Shown: positions 38,369 to 49,968 of the stretch, in pieces | Layout: every line of letters starts with the position of its first letter | How positions within the stretch are numbered: the stretch's first letter is position 1 | The notes under the pieces: model-generated | The model's input: only the letters and a program-made list of their open reading frames with translations | Database searches by the model: none | What the model was told of the DNA's origin: nothing | Position numbers and translations under genes: made by a program | Assembly: GCA_013399855.1 (NCBI GenBank) | Contig: VXAY01005611.1 | Coordinates: 1 to 64,000, forward strand | DNA: 64,000 nt | Direction of reading: 5' to 3' | DNA from: Oxyruncus cristatus | Lineage: Eukaryota; Chordata; Aves; Passeriformes; Cotingidae

Positions 38369-41300
38369 TGAAAACTGGTTCATTTTTTATCTTCAAATAG
38401 TGATCATCAAGCTGGTTCATTATTCATCAGAGAAAAATTATCTCTGTTCATATTCCCAGTCACAGTACATTCCTGCCCTGATCATATACATAGAAGTCCA
38501 TTGTCTAGATAAATGTCTGATCAAATATGACCACACAAAGGAATTTTCTGGAGAATCAACTCTTTGCAGGAGATATCTACTCTTTAAATTATTATCTCTT
38601 AATTGTGTGGTTTTAGCTAATCGTGGCATTTCTGATCACAAAATTAGCATAATACACAGTCCAGAATTGAAGTGATGCTCTGATTATGTCATCATCCAAC
38701 TTCCAGCTGGAAATCAAATATTATGGGAGTACTGTCCACTAACCCCCAGGTTCTGAAACCTAGAGATTACAATAAAATGACAGATTTGTTAGCTGTTTTA
38801 CTAAGATCATTTCACTAGTAACACCAACTAATGTACTAATTCCTGGTTCCACCTGACTTCAGTTTTGCTGGATACCGTATGTAAATGCATATACCAAATC
38901 ATTCAAATTCTTCCTCTAAAAACAGTGACCTAACATAAGCACAAAAATACAAGAAAAGTGAAAAATTGAGGCTCCGGAAGAAGTGAAAAAGAGATTTTTT
39001 TTCAGAATTAGAATATGAGGCATTTGCTCATATATATATATTTTAATAAATATATTGCCAGTATTTATATTACATATATGCTTTATATTATGTTCTCTTA
39101 GATTTCACCTATCGTCTAAGTATCTGAATATATTACAGTAAGGTATTTACTGATTTCAGTGACCTAGTGTGTTCACATGAACGTACCATGCAGAGTTTAA
39201 TTTTGATTGAAACTCCTTTCTGTAGTGGTTGATTTCAGATATATTCACAAATGCTTATTTCTAGTGTAAATCTAATAGTCAACTACTTCATAAAGTACTG
39301 TACACATATATTAAAGGTTGTAGAAGGCCTTGGCTGATGGCTAAGGAAAACTGTTGTATCTTTCAGAAGTTTCTTCTCAAAATGGACTTCAAAAAATCTG
39401 TTTTTTTCTGCAAGTTAGCTTTATCTTACACTAAAAAGCTTGACTGCACTTGGAGAACAAAATGGCCATTGTTGTTGTCTCTGAGCTCAAAAGTCTTTCA
39501 TTCAACCTGTGTAAATGCCGTTGATAGAAATTCATGAAGTTTATTTCCAGAAGTGATCATAACCTATACAGTGCAGACCCCAATGAAATTAATGTAGCCT
39601 TCTTAATAACCTGCTGTCTACTAAGGACTTCAAGTCGTGCATTGCTGTATACAAACAACAGCATGAGACATGCAGCAGAGGTTTGGGGATATGACAGAAT
39701 CTTCTTGGTGGCCCCAAACAGGAATTTGCTTGCAGATCCTGCTGCACAGTGGCTTAGAATTGGTAAGGTATGAATGTTAGGAGAATTAGAGATTTGTTTT
39801 AACTATCCTTTTTGCTTACCTCTGTCCAATAAATGTTAAGGTCCGAGCTAAAGACCATGTTTATAAGAGATACTTGTATACAAACAACTGTATATTTTAG
39901 AATAATACTTTCGTTTCTATTTACCTTTTAAAAAGAGAAAACCACAGAGGAATTTTCCCTTTAGTTCAGAGTTATCGAGTCTTGCCTCCCTTTAGCCAGA
40001 GAGTTTTACCCCCAAAATAGAGAAGGGTTAGTAGACATTGGCCATGTTAGAGTGTTAGAGAGAGAGATTAACTATTTGGGCATTTTGCATAGCTGTTGAG
40101 TGCTGCAGCTGGGTAAAAGTAGACCACAGTTCGTCTCCTGACCCAAACTAATGCATGCTCTGTGCTATGAATACCTTTTCTACAGCATAAGGTAAATTGC
40201 AAACACTCATACCCAATCTATTTGGAGTACTTAGAGCAGGCATTTGAGCTGTACGCTGCCCATTTCAGCCTCAAACTACTAAATTATGTGAAATATCAAA
40301 AGAAAACCTTTATCTGACATTCATATGACATTCAAAACTGCAGAGGCAGTGTTAGCAAAAGACACCTCCAGTTGCAGGAAACTGGCCTGAATTCTTCATT
40401 TGTGCTTTTCCTTGTTAGCTTTTTGCAATTGAAACAACTGAAAACCACAATTTCCTAACTAGCACCTTTATAGTATTGAAGAAAGACAAACAAAATATTT
40501 GCTCACCAGTGTTATTTTTGAGGAGTCTATTATTTTCTCAATAGCTACTGACTGTTCCTTCTCCTTCATTTTTTCTTTTTCGTTAAACTTGGAAATGATA
40601 CCAGAGTGCTAGAGAGAAGTTTATATATGTAGGTGAACTTTGATGCTTCCTTGGACTTTAAGACTAATCTAGTGTACAATGTGACTGACAAAGCATTTTC
40701 ATGGATGTTATGCAGCCTTTTCAAGTTACCCAACCTAAGCAAATGAGGTTGTTAATGTTTACTCTGGCCCTTCCTCTATAATGGTTTTGAACTTTAGCAG
40801 ATTTTATCAACTTATAAAGGTTGCCAAATGACATCAGTATTCACTAAGTAAAATATATTCATGGTTATGCAGCAGGGGACTGCCTAGATCAGCAATACTA
40901 TATGCACCTCTAAAGCAAAGCCAGGTTTACTTCATGATTGAATAATCATAGCATTTATTGAATAAAATACTTCAGAGCATACCTACTAAATTTCTTCTTT
41001 CTGTATGATTTCTGAGAATGGGACAGACAGCAATTTTTGTAATCCATCCAGATGGTAACCATCAGTATTTGACAAATAATTAATACAAATACAAATTATT
41101 AATGTCATGATGAGAAACTGTGACCTGAAAGACCTTGTAATGGCAGTGAGATTTGCAGACTGAGTGAACTATGCTTTTACCAATAAATAGCGTCTTCATA
41201 AAATCAAAGGTAGAGTTAACAGATTTACCAGGACTTTATACCAGCTGTAGCTAATAGAATCATAAAAATTAAAGAAGTGAAACATCCATCCTGTCCTGTC

Positions 41301-42258
41301 CTGATCTAACATCTACTTCATGACTGTACAACACAAGATTTTTTTCAAATGCCAGAGGAACAAAACGAACACAAGCAAGCCGCAGGGCAACTGAAGATTT
41401 TCTCTACAACTTTTCCTGCAGGAGCGACAAAAGTGAAGCAATCCCACTGACTTGACTCCCAAGTGGACTGGAAGCAGACAGTAGCTCCCGATCTTAGTGA
41501 AATAGTGTATGAGATACACCAGATAGACTATGAAATAGTAGTATAAGTATATGAAATGAAGTCATGAAAGTGAAGCATTGAAGCCTCACAGGATCCCTGA
41601 AGAGTTGACTCATTGCAAGGCATCACCTTCACACAGCACTGTGCTCCCCTCTCTGCCACCCTTCCCCCTGCCCGGTGGGACCCCAGCTCATGGCTGGCAC
41701 AACCCCTGCCTTTCAGCATGCTCAGGTGCTTTTGCTTCCTTTCTCTGTTAGTGATTTAATTCTTCTTTTCCCAGCATATAAATACCACATACATCAAGTC
41801 AGATGCAAATGAGGACTGAAGAAACTTGATTAGCTTCAAAGAGACAAAGTTCCCAACAAAAGATTGTTTGCGACAGCTCTAAATATCTGAGGTGATGCAA
41901 ATTTCAAAGCCATATATAGTCACCATAATGACTTCAGTATACAGAGCTGGAACTGTTGGAGGAATTAATGCTGTTTCGAATCTCTAAGTATTTATTTCCT
42001 TTAAAGGAAAGAATAATTTTTTGGAAAATATTTTGTATAGGGTTTTTTTTAAATAACTTTTTTAAAATTATGTATGCTCCACCTTTGTCTCGGACTACCA
42101 AGGCTATTCTGCTTCCTGACTGAGAATAATTCTTCAGATCACACTTAAGGTACATTTATCCATATATAATAACAGTATCCTCTTTCTACTGGATAGAAGC
42201 CATTGTTTTCAGCAAGCTAATTCAAGGAGATAATTAAATAACACATATTACAAATAAA

Positions 42259-42500
42259 TCATAGAATGATAAGGGGTTGGTATGGACCTTAATGATCACT
42301 TATTCCCAACCCTCCCTGCCAGGGGCAGGGACGTCGCCCACTAGACTGGGTTGCTCAAGTCCTTGCCAACCTGGCATTGAACACTGCCAGGGTTGGGGCA
42401 TCCACAGCTTCTCTGGGAAGCCTGTTTCAGTGTCTCAGCACCCTCAAAGTAAAGAATTTCTTCCTACATCAACATGGAAATGCTTTCTCTTGGCTCTGTT
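42259..42500 (-). mobile_element. CR1 LINE, short 3' end
   Basis: Starts TCATAGAATGATAAGGGGTT, the reverse complement of a CR1 terminus, followed by CR1 tail sequence (CTCCCTGCCAGGGGCAGGGA, GGGGCATCCACAGCTTCTCTGGG). About 240 bp remain, truncated inside ORF2. The body differs from the other CR1 copies in the window, so it belongs to a different CR1 subfamily. Confidence 0.9.
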
Positions 42501-45500
42501 TAGTACTGGACATGTTAAAAAAAAATCAAAGAAAAGAGAAGCTTTATCCATAGAGAAGCTTTCAATTTTCTACCAAGCAATCTGAAAGGACCTGCTCATT
42601 TTCATTTAGTCATTCAATATTGACTATTCCAGCAACATTGAGCCCAACTGGTTCAACACATCAGCAGCTGGTCCTCTGCTGGTGATTTCTTGAAGTCCAG
42701 TTTCACAGTAGTGCTCTGCCCAAAGTACTGTTCTGCAACTACTTCTTAGCTGTCAACACCAGCCATCTAACTGCTACAGAGCCTCTCTCCCCAGACTTCT
42801 TTAAGAATACTACTGAAACCTTATATTTTCTTGTTTGCCAGAAAAATGACAACTTAGAATCCTTGAAAATGTTCACAAAATTAAATTGTTTTCCTGGCTG
42901 GTCCCACCCAGTACCGTGCAAGAGAGGCCTGTGCCCTTGCAAAACATTAATATCCTCTCATTTCATTCTCATTCCAAGCCAGTCAATCTCCTAATGCTGT
43001 TGATGTAAGTTTTAGTGGACTGCATGTCAAGCAGAGGACATTATCACAGTTGTACAGTGATTATCTGGGCTGCAACAGTTATTTCTGAATGACAGGATTG
43101 GTAGAGGCCAACTGTTTTCATACAGATCTCCACTGTGCTTGCTAGATTACTGGGTTTTCTGGTGAGTCCTAGGGCTGTATACATATACTATCAAAACAAA
43201 ACAACATTTAGTACCAAGAAGTGGTTCATAAAGTCACACACTGTTAAATCACATCCTGAAAAGCTGAGGTCCTATTTTTTAACTCTGCACTTTCCTGTCT
43301 CTCTTCACTGTGACTAATGGTCTCCACATCTGCCTTAATACAGCATGTTTCTTAAATTTCTCTTTTTCACATATTAAAAGCAATGTGGAGCACAGCTTTT
43401 TACTACCTGCCCTGAACTTTTGACGATGGTGTAATATACACTTTACATTAACCTAAATATCTAAATTTACTGTGTTCTGAACATTTGAAAGTTAATAAAC
43501 TTTAAATTCACTATCAAATATTGAATAGACTGTAAGGATTTTGAACACAAACAAAATTCTGATAAAAATGAAAAGTATTTGCTTTTCAAATATCTGTCAC
43601 CATAGCTGACACATATGGCATTAATTCACTTCTAAAAATCACTCATATATTCTTTCCTTCATTTTTCTAATGATTGATATAAGGTTGGGAGTAAACATGT
43701 TGCTCCTAATCTGATACTTAGAGAAAAAATTAATTTCTTATAATATAGATAAATATGCTGCTGTTAATAAAATTTTCATGAAAGTAATTATTACAACAAG
43801 GAAAAATGGCTTTAAATTGATGTAATCTTCATGGGGGTTATACTTCCAGAGGAATCAAGACCTCTTGCATATAGGGAGGACCTGGTCTTACATTTTAGCT
43901 GAACTTCTAAAAAATTGTTATAAAAAGCATGTTTCTGCCGTTAGCGTACAGTGAAGAGAAACAGAAACACTGACCAAGAATTCCCTAGTTTAAACAATTC
44001 TTAAGTTGCCACCAAAGGCCAGACAGTTATATGAAATTATAAATTTGGGGCCAAACACAATAAAAGCCAGATAATCCAGAATTACAGGTTCAGAAGCTGT
44101 AATTATTTTAATGAGAGATGGAGGAATGTTCTTGTTTTCACTTCTCTGATTCTACTAATACATAACTGTAATTCATTAATTCAGGGTCAGACAATGAGCC
44201 TTTGAGCAATTATTCACATGAGTGGTCTCACAGAATTCAATGTCCTCATTTAATGTGCCATTAAAATGGTACATGGGTGCATCTAACTAAAGCAACATTA
44301 ATTCGCTGCAACACACAACAGGTAGCACTGTAAAAAGTGGAAAGATTACTCAGCCACTGTCTACTGAGAACTATGAGAAAAGAAAATGGCTTTGTGAATT
44401 TGGAACAGCCAAGTCTTACAACACATTCTGAAAACCAAGACAGTCAGATTATTTCAGAATTTCAGAGAGACTACTCTGCGGAGTTTGAAAAATCAACACA
44501 ATTCCAAGTAAGGAAAATATAAGATGAGATTCTAAAAATACTTAAGCATTACACTGGAGAAGTGTAAAGAGAAAGCAAACTCCAAATCAGACAGATACAC
44601 AGGCAACTCAGTCTCACCTGTGATCTCACTTACTCTACATTCACGGCAGCCACCATAGCAAAGTATCTTGTGCAGAAGTACTTAAGAGCTAATTTGAGTC
44701 TTTGCTTGAGAACAGCATAAACCTAGCACGCCTTCTCAGGGAAATGAGGTGTTCTCTTATTCCTGATCATGTATCCTAGTCCAACACTCTTGTAATTTGT
44801 ACATTTTTAGCTCAGATAAAGAAAATTTCATTATGCCTAATGTGATAATGAAAAACTGGATCTAAAAAACTTCTTTTCCACCTGCCTCTCTATCTTTCTC
44901 TATTGCACAGCTTATGACCAAAATTTTGCAGGCAGATTTAGGATGTTGCCTGAAAGGTGACATAAAACCATGTGTCATAAGCTAAATGCCTGAGATCACC
45001 TCTGTATTCATATTTCTTTTGTATATTTTTGGAGTACACAATGCCAAAAGACAAGACAGAAGAGGCAGAGGTACTGCCCAATTTGTTCCACACCGGTGCA
45101 GTTTGCTTGCCTTGTTGAAGGCAGGCTTTATTTTGGCATAGTATTGGACAGAGAGATTTGGAAATGCATGCTATTCCCCGGCTTTCCTGCCAGCCTGATG
45201 ATTTCCTCAGCACAAACAAAAATCCAAATACCATTACTTGGACCAGAGTCACTGCAGGAGTCCCAAATCTTTGCAAATACAATACCAGCAAGGCCTAAAA
45301 GTCATTGCATATTCCCTTGCTCATCAAGAATAGGATATTCAATATATTTTAGAGAGATATGTCCTTCATGGCCGAAGATAAAGGCTAATGAGCCTGGAAT
45401 TAGCATAGATTAACATCATCCAATTTTAAAAGATATTGAGGGAGTATGACTTCAATCCAAACCCCAGAATTCATGCCTCTCATCACCATCCCACAGTACC

Positions 45501-46671
45501 ACACCTGAAAGAATCCTCCCCTGCTTCACGTTAATTTGAGCCAAAATATTAATTCAATCCCAGGGGGCATTTCTTTGCTATGTTCTGTACTGAGATACAT
45601 ATAAATCAGTCCAGCTGTATTAGTTCTCTAGCTGGTATGCAAATATAAGGTGTTCATGGAACTATTAATTGGCATCAATACTGGACTGTACAGTGGGTAA
45701 CAAAGAGCAGTAGAGATCTTATCTCCTAAGGTATTTTTGTAGCCAGTGATGTTCTGTAGTCAGAAAAAGATGTTCCTCAGAGGGTGATTAAGAGCAAGCA
45801 CCTGACACTGTATTCTGAAATTAACTTGGTAGATTGTCAAAGCCTGTGAAACACGTTCTGCCTTCACCAGAGTGAACTTTCCCTTTATCAGTGCACATTT
45901 TAAAGCCCTTAGGATAAACAGTTCCCTAAAATAAATTACGGGTAGGAGGACAGAGTAGATCCTTCTATAAAGTGCATTGCAATTATTGATAGGTATTACT
46001 CTCATAAGTAACAATGCTCTATTGTTGTTGTGTCCAGAAAAGGTCCATCCTTCCTCTTCAAATATGTAACACTTATGGAAACATAAGTAGCCTTTGTTAG
46101 TCCTCTGACATTTCTTTACAAAAAGACATTACAAAATTAAAGTTTGTTCCTTTAATTCCCATAAAGAGTTTCATTTGAAAAGCTACATTTTTCTTATTTT
46201 TCCTTCAATTTATTCAGGTAAATGCAGCTTGTCTTTATGAAAATCAAGAAATAGAGCCCACCCTTGCTTCAGCATAAAACACTGTACCATAGAAACTGTT
46301 ACATGGGGAAGCTCTGACTTTTGTTTTAGTTGAAGTAGTAGGATCTTTCAGCAAGACTTTAAAAGGGCTTCTAGGGTCCAGAGACTCCTTTTATCCATAG
46401 TCCTGCGTAGGAATTAGTAACTCCAATGGCGTATGCACCAGATCTTTTGCTGGGCTAGAACCCTAAATGCTATTCAAACCACTTAAAACAACTGTGTCAC
46501 ACCACACTGAAGCCCTTTTTCTAATATTCATTGACAAAAGCACAAACAACTGAAGAGAAAGAAGAATAGTCCACTGATACTATGCCTTAGTTTCTGAACT
46601 GTGATGTGCTTAAATCAGTGAAAATTTTTTTCTAGTATAAACAGCAAGACAAAATTCAACAAAATACTTAC

Positions 46672-46767
46672 AGTTCTTTGCATTAGTAAAGGCGTTTCAG
46701 AACAACCTATGCCTTCATCATTAAAATTTGATTCCATATTGATTATGTCTTCAATCACCTCTTCCAT
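46672..46767 (-). CDS. TFEC: TFEC coding exon 3: acidic activation domain
   Basis: A 96-bp exon, the length I recall for the MITF equivalent. The acceptor ATCAG precedes 46767 and the donor is ACT|GTAAGT at 46672/46671. It encodes residues 96-127, beginning MEEVIEDIINMESNFNDEG and ending TPLLMQRT. This is the conserved acidic amphipathic activation helix (MITF: DDVIDDIISLE) that contacts CBP/p300 in MITF. Mammalian TFEC isoforms that skip it are reported as weak activators or repressors; skipping this exon here would keep the frame (96 = 3 x 32). The opening ATG is at a splice junction and is a possible but not necessary internal start. Confidence 0.95.
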
Positions 46768-48976
46768 CTGATAAAATAATATTTTAAGACAAAACATTAC
46801 AAATAATAATGGAAAAAAGTTATTCTGAAAATACAGAGGAATTAATCTTGAGTATTTATTACATCGATGAAACTGAATTTTAGAAGTTTATATCTTAAAA
46901 TTCAAATAATTCAAAAACTTCTACACAACATTCACATTTTTTTACTTCTTATGAAAACAGCTGTGGTGTAACAAGTTAAACTTTCCTCTTAAGCACCAGT
47001 CCATTCTCCTATTTTAACCCCTTATTGCAACACCATGAACAGATGAGAGGAGTGCATTGCTAAGTTGTCACTGTGACCTGTCATCTTGATCAAATGCATC
47101 ATATCCACAGAGCATTGCTGCAATGGTGCAGGAAGGCTGAAAGGAACCTGTGGTTCTGCAAGAGTGCGAGTCACTCAAGGTTTGGTGTTACGCGCCCGTC
47201 TCAAGATTCAGCAGGCAGAGGTTTGTGTTGTGTTTACAATGGATACTTTTCCAGACAGTCTTCTGCTCCCATTTTTGCTCTTATCTGAGCCAAAAACTAC
47301 TGCAGCAGATGGAATAGCTCATTAATTACTTGGGATGAAATGTGAATGGTTTGCAGACCTATGGACTTATATAGATTTGGACAAAGTACAGCATGAGTTT
47401 TCAGTGATAATTGTGGTCTGGTTCCATTCACAAAAATAACTTTGGGAAAGATCCATGCTGAACATGTCACTGTTACCTCTACTGTCTGCAGCTCCCAAGT
47501 GTAGAGGGTCCCATGCAACAAAAGAAAGTATCACACAGACATGAGACATTTCAACACAGATTGTTAGGCCACATGGCCCAGCAAAGCTCATACATGCAGT
47601 CCCCTCCCTCTCTAAAACCAGAGGAGTGCTCTGCCAGGAGTTGTGCCCAAACTTACCTAGGAAAGCATTGTCATGGCCAAAAGGATGACAAGAAATGCCA
47701 GCAATTAGACAATAGCAATGACTACTATTTAGTGCACTACCTGGGTGTTGGCTCTGTATTATTTACTAATGTAACACTAGCCTACTCTCAACCACAAGGC
47801 ACATCCACAATAGGAAATGACTGTGCCAGTCATCTCCCTGATACTCTGGGATGGGATTATTTAAATCATGGAGAAGATGTCCATGAGAATTTTGGCCAGT
47901 GCCGACTATCACTTTCCCAGTCTTCACCAGGCACAGGTCTGGAGAGGGATTTACAAGCAGCCACCTTGCTTGCCAGGATGGAGAGTGGTGCAAGGGTAGG
48001 CTCCAGTTATTCCTGGTCAGATACCCAAAATACCTGACAGTGGTTCCAGCACACTGCACTTGCCAGCACAGAGGTGACCATAGAGGCCTGCACAAAGGCC
48101 ATCTAAAATAATCTTTGCAGACTAGTAGCTCCAGTAGTCCATAAACCTGGCTTAAAATGTCAATTGTCAATGCAGAAGGAACGGAGAGGCCCCAGAAGAG
48201 CTCTCCAGGAAGCTTTGTGGGTTTTTTCAGCTCCCTCATACTTAGCTGCATAACATCCAAATGCTCAAATGAGTCACAGTGTATTTGTAAGATTCTTCTA
48301 TTCTGTTAGAGTCCAAGACATAATACACATCTCCACTTCTCATTTCTGTAGGAATTCCTCATTTACCTAATAAGCAGTCTCTTTTGAAATCTATTGAAGT
48401 ACTAAAGGGCATAATGATCTACATCTCGCACTGGCTGAGAATGTGATATTATATAATGGCTGTCCCTCTATTAAAGTCGATGGTGGCATTAAAGCTAGCA
48501 TATATATTCCAATTTACCCAAGATAACCCGTATATAAATATATCAGCTAACTGAAAAATGAATGAGTGATTCTTTCAGTTACATCTTGAAGGTAATCAGT
48601 ATTTAACTTTTTAATGCAGCTAGAATAATAGTTCTAGACAGAAATAAATCTCATGTGGAAAAAAAAAGTTCTCCTTTGCAAAGTCCATATTCAGAAAACA
48701 TACAGCAACATATGATGCATATATAAAAAAATGCAACAGTACATTTTAGATGATAGCAGCTTAAAAACTTGACCATGCAATAAGCTATTCACAGACATTC
48801 AAGGAAATAACCCACATAATCCAAAAGGATACAGGAAGCAAGTGATGTAACCAAAGGCCCCATGAAAGTAAAGAAAGTCGTCTCTTGCCCACTACTAGTA
48901 CAAGGTGGGTCTTGTGACGTTTTTGTAGAAGCAGACAAAGCCCAGTTCCCCTTTCCTTTCACCGGCCCTGCCCTAC
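46768..48976 (-). other. TFEC: TFEC intron 2
   Basis: A 2.2-kb intron. MITF has an extra 84-bp exon at this position (encoding GFYKFEEQNR...). I found no equivalent, and exon 2 joins exon 3 directly in phase 0. The middle (47513-48260) is GC-richer and carries long overlapping open frames on both strands (174 codons plus, 164 codons minus) with no recognisable domain. Confidence 0.8.
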
Positions 48977-49228
48977 CGCATTTTCGTGTTCGCCTCCAAG
49001 GGCCAGCAGCTTGGTGACGGGGCTTTCCGGTGTGCCAATGTCGCTGACTGGAGGCATGTGTCCGTTTCTGAGAATGGAGGTCACTCCCACAGGCTGGATC
49101 GTGTGAGAGTGGGAGAGGGAGAGTGTCTGGCTGGACAGCTTGGTATCAAGGGTCAGGTACTGCTTCACTTGGTGCCTCTGGCTTTGCTGTATGTGGTATC
49201 TAGACTGATTTTCCAAGTGTGTTTGTAC
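48977..49228 (-). CDS. TFEC: TFEC coding exon 2: N-terminal MiT-family domain
   Basis: A 252-bp exon encoding residues 12-95. The acceptor CCCCAG precedes 49228 and the donor is GCG|GTAGGG at 48977/48976, a weaker site but the only nearby one in the right phase. It opens VQTHLENQSRYHIQQSQRHQ VKQYL, the N-terminal block shared by MITF, TFEB and TFE3 (Pfam MITF/TFEB/TFE3 N-terminal domain), and ends SPVTKLLALGGEHENA, which aligns with human TFEC. As I recall it, the human TFEC reading frame starts at a Met inside this block (MTLDH...). Here that codon is CTG (Leu), so translation must begin upstream and the ancestral N terminus is kept. Confidence 0.92.
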
Positions 49229-49751
49229 CTGGGGAGGAATAGAAATAATTGCTGAATTTTCAAGTTGCTGGTATCAGTATTTGCCCATATGCTTACTTAA
49301 CAATACTTCAGAACAATAGATTCAGTTTTAATAACACTTGGATATAATTAATAACCTTAATCTTTTTTTCAGTTTTACACACTTACACATTTCTTATTTG
49401 TATACCATTTTCCTCTTACACAGCTGAACAAACCCTCCGAATAATTATAAAAAATTATATAATTAGAAAAGATAACCACAATCCTGAGAAAAGACCAGAA
49501 ATATGCTACACATTTTTCTCTTCTAATTTAAAAATTGTCTTTCTTGAGATTACTACAGTCAAATCTACAAGCATATATGTACTCTAAAATTAATATCACA
49601 ATGTATTTACTCTTTTGTACATGAAAGAGTAAATAAATGTATGAAGAAAAATATAATCCAAACAATAACTATAATATAAAATATAATCCAACTTCAAATA
49701 ATATCAACAGCAGCAGACATTCACTCACACCTAAATCCACATTTGTCTCAC
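49229..49751 (-). other. TFEC: TFEC intron 1
   Basis: A short 523-base AT-rich intron between the proposed first exon (donor AAG|GTGAGA) and exon 2. It ends in a good pyrimidine tract and CCCCAG. Nothing else is recognised. Confidence 0.75.
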
Positions 49752-49784
49752 CTTGTAATAAGTATAGTCAGTTACATGAGGCAT
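49752..49784 (-). CDS. TFEC: TFEC coding exon 1 (MITF-M-like first exon, 11 residues)
   Basis: ATG at 49782-49784 begins MPHVTDYTYYK, ending at a strong donor AAG|GTGAGA (49752/49751) in phase 0, exactly what exon 2 needs. The MITF melanocyte-type first exon also encodes 11 residues (as I recall, MLEMLEYNHYQ) and joins the same VQTHLE block, so this looks like its TFEC counterpart. The frame upstream stays open to a TGA near 49845 but has no ATG. No other ATG in any frame occurs between here and the predicted transcription start, so this is the first AUG. The Kozak context is weak (T at -3). Too short for gene finders, so easily missed. Other promoters with other first exons may exist. Confidence 0.78.
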
Positions 49785-49882
49785 TGATGGACTTTTGCAA
49801 CAAGGAGTCCAAGCTACAGTCCTGAATGACTCTTCACTGTCTGCAAATTGTGCAGACTTCTTGAAGTGCCTCCTCAGGACAG
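49785..49882 (-). other. TFEC: Predicted TFEC 5' untranslated region
   Basis: About 95 bases between the TATA-defined start (near 49880) and the ATG. It contains no AUG in any frame. The limits are inferred only from TATA spacing. Confidence 0.45.
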
Positions 49883-49905
49883 ATCACTTTTTGAGCTGGT
49901 AGGAC

Positions 49906-49913
49906 TTTATAAA
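49906..49913 (-). promoter_or_regulatory. TFEC: TATA-like box of the TFEC exon 1 promoter
   Basis: TTTATAAA, reading GTTTATAAAG on the minus strand, lies about 125 bases upstream of the ATG. A start about 30 bases downstream (near 49880) would give a short leader without upstream AUGs. The motif is palindromic and common in AT-rich DNA, so position rather than sequence is the main support. Confidence 0.5.
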
Positions 49914-49961
49914 CTGAATGGTCATGCCAAAATGGTTAATTGAGTAAGACTTTGGGCCCTC

Positions 49962-49968
49962 CTTTGAT
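49962..49968 (-). promoter_or_regulatory. TFEC: LEF/TCF-like site in the TFEC promoter
   Basis: ATCAAAG on the minus strand fits the LEF1/TCF consensus (A/T)(A/T)CAAAG and lies about 50 bases upstream of the TATA-like box. The MITF-M promoter is controlled by Wnt through LEF1 sites, so an equivalent input here would fit. A 7-base match alone is weak evidence. Confidence 0.35.

Larger units (their letters stand above)
28911..46671 (-). other. TFEC: TFEC intron 3 (largest intron)
   Basis: A 17.8-kb intron. It contains an E-box (29957-29962), an inverted pair of CR1 segments (31588-33945), a hairpin-forming microsatellite (34822-34911), an old LINE relic (36740-37340), AT-rich simple stretches (38338-38368, 39030-39055) and another CR1 3' end (42259-42500). 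The remaining sequence (about 29.0-31.5, 34.0-36.7, 37.4-42.2 and 42.5-46.6 kb) shows no exon or RNA gene I can support. Confidence 0.85.

Noticed and set aside
13917..49784. Assignment of the gene to MITF instead of TFEC
   Set aside because: The bHLH-zipper exons fit both in layout, but the wording [38 protein letters not shown] and the C-terminal [25 protein letters not shown] blocks are TFEC. MITF-specific sequence after the zipper is absent.
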